DNA of 64,000 nt from Toxorhynchites rutilus septentrionalis. Its lineage: Eukaryota; Arthropoda; Insecta; Diptera; Culicidae. The notes under the pieces are model-generated. The model had not been told where the DNA came from, searched no databases, and saw only the letters and a list, made by a program, of their open reading frames with translations. The position numbers were made by a program, and so were the translations under genes. The stretch spans positions 282,359,348 to 282,423,347 of the forward strand of contig NC_073746.1 in NCBI RefSeq assembly GCF_029784135.1, written 5' to 3'. Shown one piece after another: positions 12,221 through 23,587 of this stretch; positions within the stretch are counted from its first letter, which is position 1; the number at the start of each line of letters is the position of its first letter.

Positions 12221-15200
12221 TATATACAAGGATATTTAAAATAAAAAGGGAAAATTAAAAAAAAAGAGGTACGCATATGTATGTTTCGCAGTGAAAACCA
12301 TAATTTAGATCAATTTTACAGATCTGAACGATAACATACAATATCTCTTGAAATGTATTCGACCAACCAAAATATTCTCCAAAATAGAAATAAATTATAA
12401 GGCAGAACAACGTTTGCTGAGTTAGCTAGTATACTATAAATTACGATTCTCTAATCCGTAAATAGTTAAAATTGACGAAAATTGGAAACATCCCCATTTT
12501 CCCATACATTTGTTGCGCGCAATTATATGCTCACAAAGCCGTGCTGTGAATATGGTTCTACTTATCCATCTGTGAGTTACAATATTTATATAGCACTGCG
12601 AATTAAATTCAGCGTTTGTTCTATGAACACAGTGGAGAGAGAAAATATTGTCACCTTAACTCCTCCCGTTGATAACATTTTTGTTATGGAAAGAACGATT
12701 CTCGATTTCTAGCACATAGTCTTGTTGCAGCAAGCGCCCAGCAAAATGATGCCAACGAAACCATATGCAGGTTTTCTGATTTCATTAATTTTCTTTATTC
12801 TACAGGATATTTATAAAATTCCTAAAAATAGTTGCTCCATAGTAATTTAGGAATAAATATATATAAAATCAACCTCCCATTTAGTCTCCTAGGTATGAGT
12901 TCTCTTGCTTACAGTTGGACACTGGAAAAAATTTCGAAGGAAATAAGAACAACAGAAATAACCGCAGAGAAAAAAGCTTAATGTCACAACAGTCTATTAA
13001 GGAGTGTATCGAAAAATAGTCTTAAACATTTAACACGTTATAACACACAAACGGGTGAGCTTGTCGTGTAACCAGAGCACGCTTTTTTACATGTCAAAAA
13101 TCGAAATACAAGTCATTTAATCGCGGTCATAAAGTTGTTTTCGAGATGTCACGGATTGATTTGCAAACTGAAAAGAAAATTCTGCACTATTGGTGCACCG
13201 AAAATAGCAAAAAAAAAACAAAGTTTGTCCAAAAAGTGTTAAACGAATCGTCGCAAAATTCGATAATGAGTGTTCTTTCGAGGATCTCAGCAGAAGTGGA
13301 CGAAACCCGAACCGAAAAGTTGTAAATTATATTCAGAAGAACATGTCTACATCTATTCATGATTTAGCCAAGAAATTCAAAACCAGTGTTGAGATGATTC
13401 AGCGGATTAAAGAGAGACATGGTCCAAAGACCTATAAAAAGCAAAAAGTGGCCAAACACCGGAGCTAAGATAGCACGAGCTCGTAAGCTATATGAGCGTA
13501 TTTTGAACAATTCAACCAGTGCATTCTCATGGATGACGAAACATACGCCAAAGAAGATTCCAGAACGCTGCCGGGACCTCAATTTTATACCAAATCGATT
13601 GGAGACCATTTGTGGATACGACTGTTGCGATGGAAAAATTCGGCCGAAAAGTGCTCGTCTGGCAAGCAAGTTGCACGTGTGGCATGCGATCGTCAACTTT
13701 TTCCACAAAAGGGACTATAAATGCTCAAATTTTTGTGAGAGAATGCTTGAAGAAGATATTGCTTCCACTTTATAGAAAACACGAGATTCCTCCTCTATTC
13801 TGGCCGGATTTGGCGTCGGGACATTATGCCAAATCCACTCTACAATGGTTTTCGCAAAACCACTGGAAGGAGAAGCAACACCTGGAATGGAAACAGCTGG
13901 AACGGATGGAGAAGATTAAAAAATAGAGTGTGCGGACACTAAACACAGAAAACGGACAGAAGACAGGTTTGAAAACGACTGGACGATATTGACCGGATAG
14001 TATTCCACTACAACGTCTTTTCTAAAGATTTTTTTTAAACCGCGCTCGTCGGTACATTCGGCACCGCATATCGTGGTACTCACCTTGATCAATGTTTTAA
14101 TCACGTTTGCATCGGTTAAGATTGAATCGCATGCCGCTGAAATTGAGGCTGTACAATCCCGCACGATCTGAGCCTCGTTGAGTAGATCTTCCCCGGACAG
14201 CAGCACCAGGTACATAGCGTTGAAGAAAGTTACACACTTTTCGAGATCTGAAAAACAAGGACGCAATGAAACCCTAGAGGTGTGGTCAATACATCATTGT
14301 AAACATACTATCGGTAGATGAATTTTCATCGAGCTGATTAGCCTTCAACAGATCCACAATCTCATCGACCATTTTCTCCTGAGCTTGCATTTCCGGTAGC
14401 GATGACCCAATCTTCAGCAGCGTATCTGGTTGACAGGCGGTCAGGCCGTATAGGAACTGATGCATTACACTCTGTAGATTGTGCACGTGGTGAAGAAGTC
14501 TTGAACGGAATCGGAACTGGTAAATTTCATGACCACCAACAATTGCGTTTCGGTCAATCTGCGGAACAGCCGAGAAGCGTTCTCTAGCCTGGCTGACTAT
14601 GATGCCGGATTTGAAAACGATGCGTGACACAAGAAGAATCACGAGTATGGCATCATGATCGCCACCACGGGCCATGAACACTTCCGGCATAAACGCACTG
14701 AGATATTTAACGTGTTCGTTCGCTTGGGTCAATTCAATCTGACGTAGCTGAAGATCGATAGCTCTAGTGAACGCCTTGGACTCAGCGAACATTTGTTTGA
14801 AGTCGATTGTTTCAGAAATTGTGTCCTTGACCACCTTATTTGATTCCTGATTGAGTTTCTCCCGTAACTCTTGACACTGGTCATTAAGACGCTGAACTAG
14901 TTCCCGGAATTTGAGGATGGTTTGATCGCGATCAATAATGGTCTCGAGAGCAGCCTCTTTCTCACGAACCGCTTCACGTTTACCAGCATGAGCCATATCT
15001 AACTCCTCGCGCATATCCATCTCGAGCTCATGGTTGCTTTCTACCAGTTGTTCATGGACTTCCTCCAGAGCCTCAAGCTCGGCTACTTCTTCCTCTAGAG
15101 CCTTCACCTTATCCTCGAGTTCCATTTTCTTTTCAGCTAGTTGTTCAATCATTTCTTCCGCACCTAATGCTGCATTGACCTGTTCTTGCAGATCGTTAAG

Positions 15201-18200
15201 CTGAACCTCCATTTCATCTACTTTTGTGGAAAGCTTTTCTTTAGTACGCTGCAATTCAGCAACTTCCGATTTTTTCGTATCCAACTCTTTCTCCAATTTT
15301 TGGATTTCATGCTTTTCGTGGGCAGATAAGTCCCTCAAACGAACCAGAGTTTCACGCAACCTTGCGTTTTGCTGCTCCAACTGTTTAAACTCATAGGTCG
15401 ATACACCACCGACACTCCCGTCACCGATTGGCCCACCACTTCCGAGTTTGTCTTGCATCTCTGTCTTCAAAATCTCCAGATCCAATGTCAACTCCTCGAT
15501 CCTCTCCTTGCTGGTTTCCAGTTCCATAGCCAACGTGTCGGCCTTCATCTCTGCCATTTCTTTATCGAGAGTGATCAGTTCCACATTCTCCGATAGCTCA
15601 GCCATCTCTTCGATGTGCAGATCACGTGCCTCGATGGCGTCTTTTGCATCCTGCTTGGCTCGCTGATAGTCCCGCTGCAGTTGCGAATGGGCATCCATCA
15701 TTTTGCTCTTGAACTCCACCAGCTGATCGAACTGAGTTTTCAGCTTGTCGAACTCGCGCAGTCGCTCCTTATCCTCAGCTCGGCGAATCTTAAGCGTCTC
15801 TAGTTTCTCCACCAGATCTTTGTTTTGTGTCCTCAAATCTTCAACCTCTTGTTGCAACTGCAACAGATGGATACGATCTTCGGTGGATGGTGCTGGCGAT
15901 GGGGATGTCAGCGATTGGCCCGGAGTGAATTGGGGTTTCAATGTTTCTACAAAACCCGTCTCAACGAACGAAGCGCGCTTGGAGGTTTGGAGCGATTCGG
16001 GTGGGCTTATGTGAGATTTTTGGATCGATTCGTAGCGATCGCTCGCTTTGACCATCGTTGGTATTGACGAAACCGGCGTGGGAATAGATGACTGGCCAGA
16101 ACCAGCGGAAGGCCGTTCATTTGCTGGCGATGCCAAATGAGTCTTCGATCCCAGAGAACTGGTGCTACGATTTAGCGACAGCCGAGAACTGTTGGGAGGG
16201 GGAACGTTTGGAGATGGTGAAAATGGTGCTTCTTAGAGGTTAAAAAGCAAACAATGAACAGTGTGGATCCCAATGAGTGGGCTCTGGGGAAACACGCGTG
16301 ATCTGGTTAAAGCGAGGAACATATAATGGCAAGAGCAAGCGCGAATCCAGAGGATGAATGAATTTGTACAAGACCCAGATATGCATCAAAGCAGCAATGT
16401 GCAAACAAATGTCAATAACTATGAATGTTGTTGCAGGGATAACACATTGAGATATAAAATAATATATAGGAAACACATTCGATTGATTTTATACAAATAA
16501 ATTAACCTGGATGATGATAATGTCATGGACATGGAGGCACGCTTCGATTGGGGCTGCTTGACGGGTGACTTACGGCGCACACTGTTTCGGTTGGTTGGCC
16601 AATTCCCGGCGAGACATGATGAGGGCAATCGACGAATGTTTTGGTTCGGTTGTGGCATGATTGGGATTAGTAGGGTTCCGTTATTAGTAGGGAAATGAAA
16701 AGTATTTTAAGGTAGACGAATAAAGAAAGTCAATATAATGGTTTCTTCGTTCTGTTTTTTATATAACGAAAAGCAACAAAATGCAATAAATAATGAAACA
16801 ACGGAGAAAATTGTCAAATGAAACTCCAAACAAATAGATGGAAATACTACGTAAATTGAGCATAACGGTACTAGATCATTCTGTAGTATCAGCCTGGTAT
16901 CTCATCCCATACAACATTATTTTCAATATCTGTATTACGTAATATGTTCAATCATAAAGAATAAGCTGTCGAAAATATTCTAATAATCATATGAAAAATT
17001 ATATGAAAAATGAATTTGGAAGACATGTCATTTTCAGCATTATATAATGCTTTAGAGAATTATAAACGTTAGGTCTATTGTTTCAACAAAATTACTATAT
17101 AATCATTATAAAACATTTAAACATATTTATGTATTTATTTTTAGAATTAATTATTAAGTGATTATCAGAGCAGCCATTCCATGACAAATCGATATAGCGA
17201 TTCTCAGATTTTCGTTACAATTGATTGTTTTGTTCCTTATCGCAAAATATAAGAACCGTATTTTTCATTTTTTTCAATAAGCCATTTCCGTTTTAGGGTG
17301 GTCCGAAAAATCAATGTTTCCCCCTTTTTCCAGAAATGACTTTTTCAATTAATAACTTTTGAACTACTGGACCGATTCATATTATCGAAATATATTTTTT
17401 GAAAAAATATTATAGCTTCAAAAAAATTGCAATTGCAGTAATTATTGATTGTATTAGTTTTTTATAGTTTACATGCACTCTTTTCTGGTTTGGAAGAACG
17501 AACTAATTCTCAAAAAAATAAAAAATAAAGTTTAACAAAACACGTGTACACCTAGTCAGCGAATGCCTTATAAAAATGAGATTCATATTCTGCAAAGGTG
17601 TTGCAAATCACTCACTGCGCTGTACGCTCACGTTCACTGTACGATTCACAAATGATATCACTACCACATACTATATTCCGATGTTACTTGCTATGGCACC
17701 AATTGTATTCACTTTTCTACAGTTTTACGCGTAGTTCTCACATGTTACTTTTTGGCAAATCTCAATATTTTTATGCACAATCTTTCGGAAAAAGCACAAA
17801 CAACTTTTTGTTTGCTCTCAGTATTTCAAAAAAAAAACAACATCAAGTTCAATTATCCCATGTTGATATTCTAGGCATAACTGTCCCGACTTGGATTTGT
17901 AAACCCTTAATCAAGCTTGATTGATTCAGTGAGGGGAACTTTTCACATTTCAATAAACAATAGTTTACTGCTTATGAAAATTTGAAATGCCTCAAGCTTC
18001 TGGTAGACAAATATGCTAGGATGTTTTGACTGCGTTTTTCCCAGTTGCTGATTTTGGAATATGGGACAACTATGCGTAGAATGGCAAACTAGTTGTTGCG
18101 ACCCAGTCGTGACCACAAGCGTTTGAAATCAGAGGTCGTTTTTTTGTATTTTTTTAATTATTGGGGCTATATGGGGAATATATGTTTAAAAATGTTTTAT

Positions 18201-21200
18201 TTTTATTTTATTTCAAAAATAACACTCAAAACTCAATTTCCTTTGAAACGAAGAAAGAAAAGAAGGAACTATTTCAAGTCAAGCCAATTTAAGACTAACT
18301 ATGATATAGATGGCATTTTTTGTAACATCGCATGGCAAAGGACCCTGCGATACCTTAGAAGCAGGGCTCGTCAATGTCATATTCAACTGACGATAGTCAG
18401 GGGACTATGGAGCCGTCCATTGTTTGTGTAACTACCTTTTTGCAACAGAAACCATGTTTTCGTTTCACTTTATATAGACGTTAAAATTAAATTTGTGTAC
18501 GAGGTACATGTCAAGGTGGAGTAGTAGTGGTGGATTGAAGTCAGTTAGAATAAGAGACAGATTTGTATTCATTCGTCACGCCAATCTGAATAACCATTTG
18601 CTAGAAATGAATTGACGAGCGTTAAGAGCAAGGATGACTGATGAACTAGTCATGTTGACGGCGAATGCCGAAGAAGTCGTACCCGAAGCGAAGCGACTAA
18701 GAGGAGAGTCGATTTTCATGTTTCGTCTTCCCGTCATCCCATCAAAAATTAAAAGAAACTATTCGATTGGGCTCAAAAGCGAAAGGAGGAGCAGCTAACC
18801 CAAATTTTCTTTTCCTATGCAACTACAACAGAGTATGAAAATACCAAGCAACAGCTTAATGAACAATATTCGAAAGCGATTACTATTCAAGGACCGCAAA
18901 AATACCATTCATTTATTCCAGTTTGCTTAGATGAAATAGAAGTTAGGCAATTTTCAAACTGTAATGAGAGTAGAAAATTGTAGCCCTTATGAAACAATAA
19001 GGAATCTGTAATAAAATGCAAATACAATGTAAAACCAATGTAAAAAGAACAGCATAGTCAAAAATAGGAGTCTAATATTTTGTGATAAGGAACAAAACTA
19101 TAAATTCAATAAATTCAAACAAAAATCTGAGAACCATTATATCGGTTTGTCATGCAAGGGCTGATAAAATATATATCGAACAAGAAACTTAATACAGGAC
19201 GGACTCGATTATATACAGTTTCCAAATTCTTTTTTTATATAAGTATAATCGAACCCTGTATATAAAAGTCAAAATATGTTCTATTTGTTTTATATACACA
19301 TATTTGTTGTTTTTTAATATAAAAGAATTAAATTTTTGATTCAATTCCATAAAGTCAGAAAATACCTCACTCACAAAAAATACGAATTCTTTCAGGAGGT
19401 GAGAGAGGATCAAATCTGATGAAAGAAATCCTTCTACGTATATGTTCGAATTTCACCAATGACAGACTTATTGGGCCTGATCACGACCGTCACTTCACGG
19501 TGAAAACGGAATGAAGTGTAAATAACTTTGCATACAAATCGGGCCTGATTCTCGAATACACTACGAATACACTTCACGAGGGAAACGGAATGAAACGTAT
19601 TCGCGATGACAAAGGTACGGTGTCGACATCTGGATGCTAGATTAGTTTCCCACTAAATTTATCATTATAATATCAAATTATCTTCAGATGAAATTTTTGT
19701 ATGAGATTATTATATCACATGAACGAAACAAAGTTTTCCACTCACATTGAATACCAGTTTGATACGAAGAAGTTAATTTTCATTCATGATTTTTTATTTG
19801 AAAAGTGCTCATTCTGCCTGAAAACTCATCATTATCCTCGACACTTCACTAACTCGTAAAACGTAGTTCAATGGCGTGCCGTTTTTTTAGTTTTCACCGT
19901 GAAGTGTATTCCAGAATCAGGCCCATCATTATGTTTCCACCGTGAAGTGACGGTCGTGATCAAGCCCATTGAATTTAATTACTGTTTCGAGCTCTGTTGG
20001 TTTAAACTGGCTCTTCTTCAAAAGTTGGGCTACGCAGGACGATTCTCTTGCTTCCATTTGAAGGATGAGAACATTTAGTATAGGATAACGTTGTGAAACA
20101 TCTTAACTAGAGGATTTGAATAACATTTTGGAAGTGACCCATGGCCTTGTGGTTAGCGTCTCACATTATCATGCCGGGTGTTTGGGTTCGATTCCCGTTC
20201 TGGCCTGGGGATTTTTTCGTCAAAGAAATTTTCTTCGACTTGCACTGTGGTCACGCGTATTCTAGAGCTTGCCGCTCAGAATACATCCAAGGCGTGTTAA
20301 GTGGCTTAAGAAATCTCAGCAAATTTTAATAAATGACGCTAGTTAATGCATGCGTTGAAACGGCAAATGTTCCACAGTGAACATTAACACCATTGAAGAA
20401 AAAGAAGAAGTGAAGAATTTAGAAGTTATTGGTTTTCAAAGTGTTATTACTAATTTTATCCCAAAAACGCGTAATAAACATGATTATTTCTATCAACCAA
20501 ATTAAAGCTCTCTACCATTTGTTCGTTGGCATAAAACTTCTATCTTTCTTAATTTCACTGCAATATCATTTTAAACAATTCGTGGCAAATTTTCAAGTAA
20601 AATCTGAAAAAAAAACAAGATTTTTACTCTACTGTACTTATAATAACAAATTAATTTTCACCCGAACTTTGAATCATTACATTTTATTTTGAAACATGAA
20701 AAATTGTATATAATCGAGTCTAAAATTGTGTATAATCCATATTTATGAGCGAGTAAAATAATCATAATAGTAACAAACGCAATGGAAATACTAAAAAGGG
20801 AGTCTGAAAAAATTGTAACACGGTTGAAAATAAAGTTAGAAAACTACTTGTAAATAAACAGCAGGACTTACGCCGTTGGTTTCGCCGCGAAAGACGACGT
20901 TGAACCTGGGACCGACGCTAGCGAACGAACTGATCCGGCACTATCCAGCGAATGTATTAGCGTAGTACAAAAACGATTCATTTTAAAATCGTGGCAGAGA
21001 ATATTACAAAAATCAGATATTCGGCAAAGCTATAATCAATTAAAGCGACAAACATGATATCAACGGAACTGAAGCGAGTTGAGTGCAAAAATGCCAACCA
21101 ATTGAATGAGAATGGCTAGTCTATTCTAAATACTGGACTATACCGCTGGGCTATTCGTGAGAACAAAACGGACGCATCCGCCCTCTATGGAATGAATCGG

Positions 21201-21953
21201 GATGAACATGAGTATTTTATTTCGTTTTTAGGCTTGCGAAAATTGATTTGAACGCACACAAAACTGCTCAACACTTACTTCGATTTAGTCACGCGTTTGG
21301 CACTAGCTCATTTAAACAAACGGTAATTGCGGTATTAATTTTTAATATATTTCATTTTGTTCAAGTTTTGAACAATTCGTCAACAAGGATTGTAAAGAAA
21401 AATGGAAACATAGAAACAAGTCAACCGAAGTGTGGTTAGCTGAAGTTGCAGATATTTCAACTGGCAAAATGATGGAAAGATTGAGGATGGATAGAATGTA
21501 CTAAATGGAGAGAGATAATTATTTATTTTTTTTGGCGAATGTTATCTCATGTTCAGCAATACAAATTTGACTCTATTGATATAACTGACCTGCTCAGCCT
21601 TGATCGTGGTTTTTCTTCTGGTGTTTGCACATCGGAATTTTCAATTGGATTGCCTGCATCATCTAAATATATTAGCTGGGTGGGCCGAACGAACATTCCA
21701 TAGTTTTCCTCGCACTAAAACAAATTTGCTTGTTTAAAATACAATTAACAAATTAGCTTCTCGTTTCAACACTTACGGTAAAATAAGTTTGACCCTTGAT
21801 GGATCCATTGTTTTTTCCTTTGGGTTCATCAAGTATAACGCCGATCCATTTGCCGACAGCAAATGATGTCATCCCAATATAGGCAATCGAACCACGAACA
21901 TCCTTGCCGGATACTTCGATTCGCTGTCCAACTTTCAAAAGCTTTTCGCTCAT
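4878..21953 (-). CDS. Glued (DCTN1): Dynactin subunit 1 (p150-Glued), whole coding span
   Basis: Large dynactin subunit: it links cytoplasmic dynein to microtubules and cargo adaptors. Nine coding exons on the minus strand were joined by splice sites: 21777-21953, 21590-21714, 20872-20940, 16507-16581, 14309-16231, 14084-14247, 5602-6317, 5402-5541 and 4878-5338. Order of parts: N-terminal CAP-Gly domain with the GKNNG motif; Ser/Arg/Lys-rich basic linker; very long coiled coil; globular p150 region; second coiled coil; C-terminal tail. The exons give about 1283 residues, close to fly Glued as I remember it. All phases agree except between 16507 and 16231, where a small exon (length 3n+2) appears to be missing. 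The 7.8-kb intron (6318-14083) holds a LINE, a D37E relic and a TA microsatellite. Identity is from domain order and recognisable motifs, not a database search. Confidence 0.95.
5402..5541 (-). CDS. Glued (DCTN1): Glued coding exon 8: second coiled coil
   Basis: A 140-nt exon between a TTTCAG acceptor and a GTATTT donor, reading [20 protein letters not shown]. Phase 2 in, phase 1 out; a direct continuation of the coiled coil in exon 7. Confidence 0.9.
5602..6317 (-). CDS. Glued (DCTN1): Glued coding exon 7: p150 region and second coiled coil
   Basis: A 716-nt exon starting [15 protein letters not shown] after a CCACAG acceptor. It holds a helical region ([19 protein letters not shown]) and then a heptad stretch ([20 protein letters not shown]), the second coiled coil. 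Phase 0 in, phase 2 out before a GTATAC donor. Confidence 0.94.
6955..7120 (+). pseudogene. LINE reverse transcriptase fragment
   Basis: Reads [20 protein letters not shown] and [10 protein letters not shown] with the catalytic F-A-D-D box changed to FADE. This is RT motif 4-5 of a Jockey/CR1-like non-LTR element. It lies inside Glued intron 6 and stops at the element starting at 7129. Confidence 0.65.
7129..8369. mobile_element. DNA element with CAGGGTGTCGACT ends
   Basis: CAGGGTGTCGACT at 7129 and AGTCGACACCCTG ending at 8369 are perfect inverted ends, flanked by GTTAA on both sides (7124-7128, 8370-8374). Both ends also carry TTCCCTGATATTCCCTGA subterminal repeats. A minus-strand 124-codon frame (7454-7828) may be a transposase remnant, but no catalytic motif is visible. 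Confidence 0.7.
8518..8620. repeat. GAAGACAT short repeats
   Basis: GAAGACAT(T) recurs about five times at uneven spacing here and once more near 8813. Probably the edge of a degenerate repeat. Confidence 0.45.
8838..9013 (+). pseudogene. LINE 3' end
   Basis: Reads [20 protein letters not shown] in one frame, a C-terminal tail style common in mosquito non-LTR elements, then an (AAATA)n tail at 8993-9013. Could be the 3' end of the element whose RT piece lies at 6955. Confidence 0.45.
9781..11717 (+). pseudogene. LINE ORF2: reverse transcriptase and RNase H, frameshifted
   Basis: Frame 1 gives [18 protein letters not shown], then [19 protein letters not shown] and the catalytic box as LRQLADDG (LADD for YADD). 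A one-base shift near 10258 interrupts KYLGVWFDS; the next frame continues [18 protein letters not shown] second shift near 10960 enters the RNase H domain: YFTDGSS (first Asp), [14 protein letters not shown] (Glu), [11 protein letters not shown] (Asp) and [15 protein letters not shown]. It ends with a Cys/His tail ([17 protein letters not shown]). Clade call rests on RNase H and overall resemblance to Aedes Lian/LOA elements. Confidence 0.88.
9781..12079 (+). mobile_element. LOA/Lian-like non-LTR retrotransposon, 5'-truncated
   Basis: A LINE copy with an exact 10-bp target duplication GAATGATAGA (9771-9780 and 12080-12089) and an A-rich tail. It keeps the second half of the reverse transcriptase and the C-terminal RNase H of the single large ORF2. 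The 5' two thirds are missing, as usual for target-primed insertions. It sits in Glued intron 6. Confidence 0.9.
12153..12217. repeat. (TA)n microsatellite
   Basis: About 65 bp of almost uninterrupted TA, in Glued intron 6, just downstream of the LINE. Confidence 0.95.
13146..13925 (+). pseudogene. D37E-type mosquito Tc1/mariner transposase relic
   Basis: Opens [19 protein letters not shown], then [19 protein letters not shown], the first-Asp block [19 protein letters not shown] and the second-Asp block [17 protein letters not shown], in different frames with several frameshifts and stops. The MDDETY and PDLAS-HY blocks match the ITmD37E family known from mosquitoes. The third block with Glu is missing; similarity stops near 13872. 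Confidence 0.72.
14084..14247 (-). CDS. Glued (DCTN1): Glued coding exon 6: p150 core
   Basis: A 164-nt exon between a TTTTTCAG acceptor and a GTGAGT donor, reading [20 protein letters not shown]. Phase 1 in, phase 0 out. Part of the globular region that follows the first coiled coil. Confidence 0.93.
14309..16231 (-). CDS. Glued (DCTN1): Glued coding exon 5: linker, first coiled coil and p150 core
   Basis: A 1923-nt exon with an uninterrupted frame. It starts with a Ser/Pro-rich linker, then a heptad coiled coil beginning near [16 protein letters not shown], matching the dynein-intermediate-chain-binding CC1. It ends with the conserved dynactin p150 region ([33 protein letters not shown]). 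Phase 1 in, phase 1 out before a GTATGT donor. Confidence 0.95.
16507..16581 (-). CDS. Glued (DCTN1): Glued coding exon 4: basic linker
   Basis: A 75-nt exon reading [18 protein letters not shown], a Lys/Arg-rich microtubule-binding linker. The donor is GTTAAT. The acceptor (AAACAG) has a weak pyrimidine tract. Phase fits exon 3 but not the next exon, so at least one small exon should lie between. The matching region is alternatively spliced in vertebrate DCTN1. Confidence 0.65.
17280..17445. repeat. Dispersed repeat (GGTCCGAAAAATC block)
   Basis: GGTGGTCCGAAAAATCAATG with a following CCCCCTTT-TCCA block resembles 47899-47950; the AACTTTTGAACYAYTGRACCGATT part recurs at 45416-45441. Copies of one repeat in the Glued and serpin introns. 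Confidence 0.5.
18364..18735. repeat. CAGGGCTC-type MITE copy
   Basis: CAGGGCTCGTCAATGTCATATTCAACTGA at the left end matches, in reverse, CAGTTGACTATGACTATGCAGAGCCCTG at 38592-38618. Internal GATTGAAGTCAGTTA and GACTGATGAACTAGTCA blocks match 37960-38080 in reverse. CAGGGCTC ends suggest a hAT-type origin. Confidence 0.55.
19473..19967. mobile_element. MITE with long TIRs, containing a related MITE
   Basis: Outer ends: GGGCCTGATCACGACCGTCA (19473) and the reverse complement ending 19967 match over about 36 bp. Inner ends: GGGCCTGATTCTCGAATACA (about 19542) and the reverse complement ending about 19924 form a second, related pair. No coding sequence. A partial third copy is at 42891-42960. 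Confidence 0.72.
20136..20410 (+). repeat. tRNA-derived SINE (Feilai-like)
   Basis: Pol III box A (TGGCCTTGTGGTTAGCG, 20142) and box B (GGGTTCGATTCCCG, 20184-20197) are present. A conserved tRNA-unrelated body and a GAA-rich tail follow. Same family as 33664-33942. Feilai of Aedes has this tRNA head and triplet tail layout. Confidence 0.8.
20872..20940 (-). CDS. Glued (DCTN1): Glued coding exon 3: Ser-rich linker
   Basis: A 69-nt exon between a GGATAG acceptor and a GTAAGT donor, reading [18 protein letters not shown]. Phase 2 in and phase 2 out. Low-complexity Ser-rich linker directly after CAP-Gly, as in other p150 proteins. Confidence 0.8.
21590..21714 (-). CDS. Glued (DCTN1): Glued coding exon 2: end of CAP-Gly domain
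   Basis: It follows a TTTTAG acceptor and reads [19 protein letters not shown], the final strand of the CAP-Gly fold. It continues into an acidic linker and ends in phase 2 before a GTCAGT donor. Confidence 0.92.
21777..21953 (-). CDS. Glued (DCTN1): Glued coding exon 1: start and first part of CAP-Gly domain
   Basis: The exon begins [14 protein letters not shown] and runs to the [14 protein letters not shown] segment, where GKNNG is the microtubule/EB1-binding CAP-Gly signature. ATG at 21951-21953 is preferred; the frame upstream has only GTG codons. It ends in phase 0 before a GTAAGT donor. Confidence 0.93.
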
Positions 21954-21959
21954 CACCAC

Positions 21960-23212
21960 TTTTATGCAAACGCAAACAGGGAGAAAAAACCTCCTAGGAG
22001 TCCTTCGATGTCCCTCTATTGGTTTCAGTCACTAGTAGGAACTGTAAAAATCATTGATGTCATCAGTTCAAAACCGAGCAAATTGAAAAGGGAACTACTC
22101 CCAATAAAATGTTACCTCTTAATAACCGTAAAAATTCACCTTGTAAAAACACATATAACAATAAAAATAATATCGACAAATCTCAGAGAACTAATTGTTT
22201 TCACGGGTGAAAACTTTAGATTTGAGTAATTTTTCAGCCAATCCAAGTTGACAACGATTTGACCACGGTGTCTTGAGCACGGTGAGCCAATTAGATATGG
22301 GCAAACCGTTCACGAACGGTACGAAACAAGATGGTGGAGTTAACAGGTGGCTCGTAATGTACACTATTTAGAGAAGACGTATGAGGAATGGCAAGACGAA
22401 AAGTTTGGATTTGTTTATGTTATTACTTACGTTGGTATGGTTACATTTGATTTCGTCGAAGGTATTTGAAGCAGTATAATAAATAAACAGTTGTCGTTGA
22501 AAATAGTAACCTAGTAACCTTTATGCATATGCTTCCGCCAGCTGGCTCGGCTAATGTGATTCAGGGAATGCTTTGATCGTGGTACCGTGGTACTGGCGCA
22601 TAATTTGCAGCTTTGTTTTTTGTGCTGAGTCATAACCGTGCCGGCGAAACTGTAGTCAATGTTTAGTGTTGTTTGGATACCATCTATGTAAATAAGTTCA
22701 AACTTACGGGATACGTCCGAACGGCAATTCTGACATTACGTTTTACCTTCCACTTCACTTTCCTTGGTATGAAAGAACTAGTTCGCCAAAAAGAGTGAAC
22801 GAACGCAAAGTACGTAGAATAGAAGGTAAGGGATATTTCCTGTGTTTACACACGGAGAGGGCATAACACACAACGAAGTTAATAATAAAAAATCCTCAAT
22901 TTGTTCGAAGTTCTGAAGTTTTTTCAATATTTCTTTATTTTAAAAATTATAAAAATTATAAAAAAGTGATAAAATCGCAAATCGAGCCGACGGTAAACAC
23001 GATAGTGTACCGATTATCTACTGCAAGTAAGGTTTTATGTGATTTTTTATCGATTTCATACTGAACAGTTTTTGTTTACTTCAGCACAATGTTGAAGTAC
23101 AACGTCCTGCGATGCCTAATGAACTGCGAGATAAACTAATCAGAGGCGTTTTCAGCTATCCGATGCATTCAGTCCTTGGATCGAAAACGGGAATGACACT
23201 CCTTTGATATAA
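21960..23212. other. Glued 5' region, no gene called
   Basis: Should hold the Glued 5' UTR and promoter on the minus strand; no TATA box or clear 5' exon seen. A weak plus-strand exon-like piece (23086-23156) reads RPAMPNELRDKLIRGVFSY after a CTTCAG acceptor; not strong enough to call. A repeat-like CGTTCACGAACGGT palindrome is at 22309-22322. Confidence 0.4.
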
Positions 23213-23587
23213 CCCAGCAAACATTAAATCGTATAACTTTGCACATGATAAGTCACATATAATTTCGTATCAAATCACAATCGCATAAAATATCAATCAA
23301 AATATCGATCATATATCTAAAATCGCATAAAATGCAAAAACACGATTTTCCATGTCATCGATGGATTGAGTGGTAACGTTGTCGTATCAAATCGCATATC
23401 AGTCCAAAAAGCATCGCATATCGTTATATACGGCTTTATATGCGTACAAAATATGGCATATACGTATATCGCCTCCACTTTTGTGTGTATATGCTAGTTA
23501 TCTGCATCATATATCATACAAATGTGTCTTGGTTGTATGTATATCGCCTCCAATTATAGCTATTCATACGACTTAATGTTTGCTGGG
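23213..23587. mobile_element. MITE with CCCAGCAAACATTAAATCG ends
   Basis: TIRs CCCAGCAAACATTAAATCGT (23213) and its complement ending 23587. Same family as 48469-49422. Both copies are flanked by matching dinucleotides only (AA here). Confidence 0.75.

Larger units (their letters stand above)
19202..20720. mobile_element. Element with perfect 16-bp ends, host to nested inserts
   Basis: GACTCGATTATATACA at 19202-19217 and its exact reverse complement at 20705-20720 bracket 1.5 kb. Within it lie the GGGCCTGATC MITE pair and a SINE. No transposase. TSD not clear. Confidence 0.5.

Noticed and set aside
23086..23156. Exon reading RPAMPNELRDKLIRGVFSY
   Set aside because: Plausible acceptor but no confident donor, partner exon or family; too short to call.
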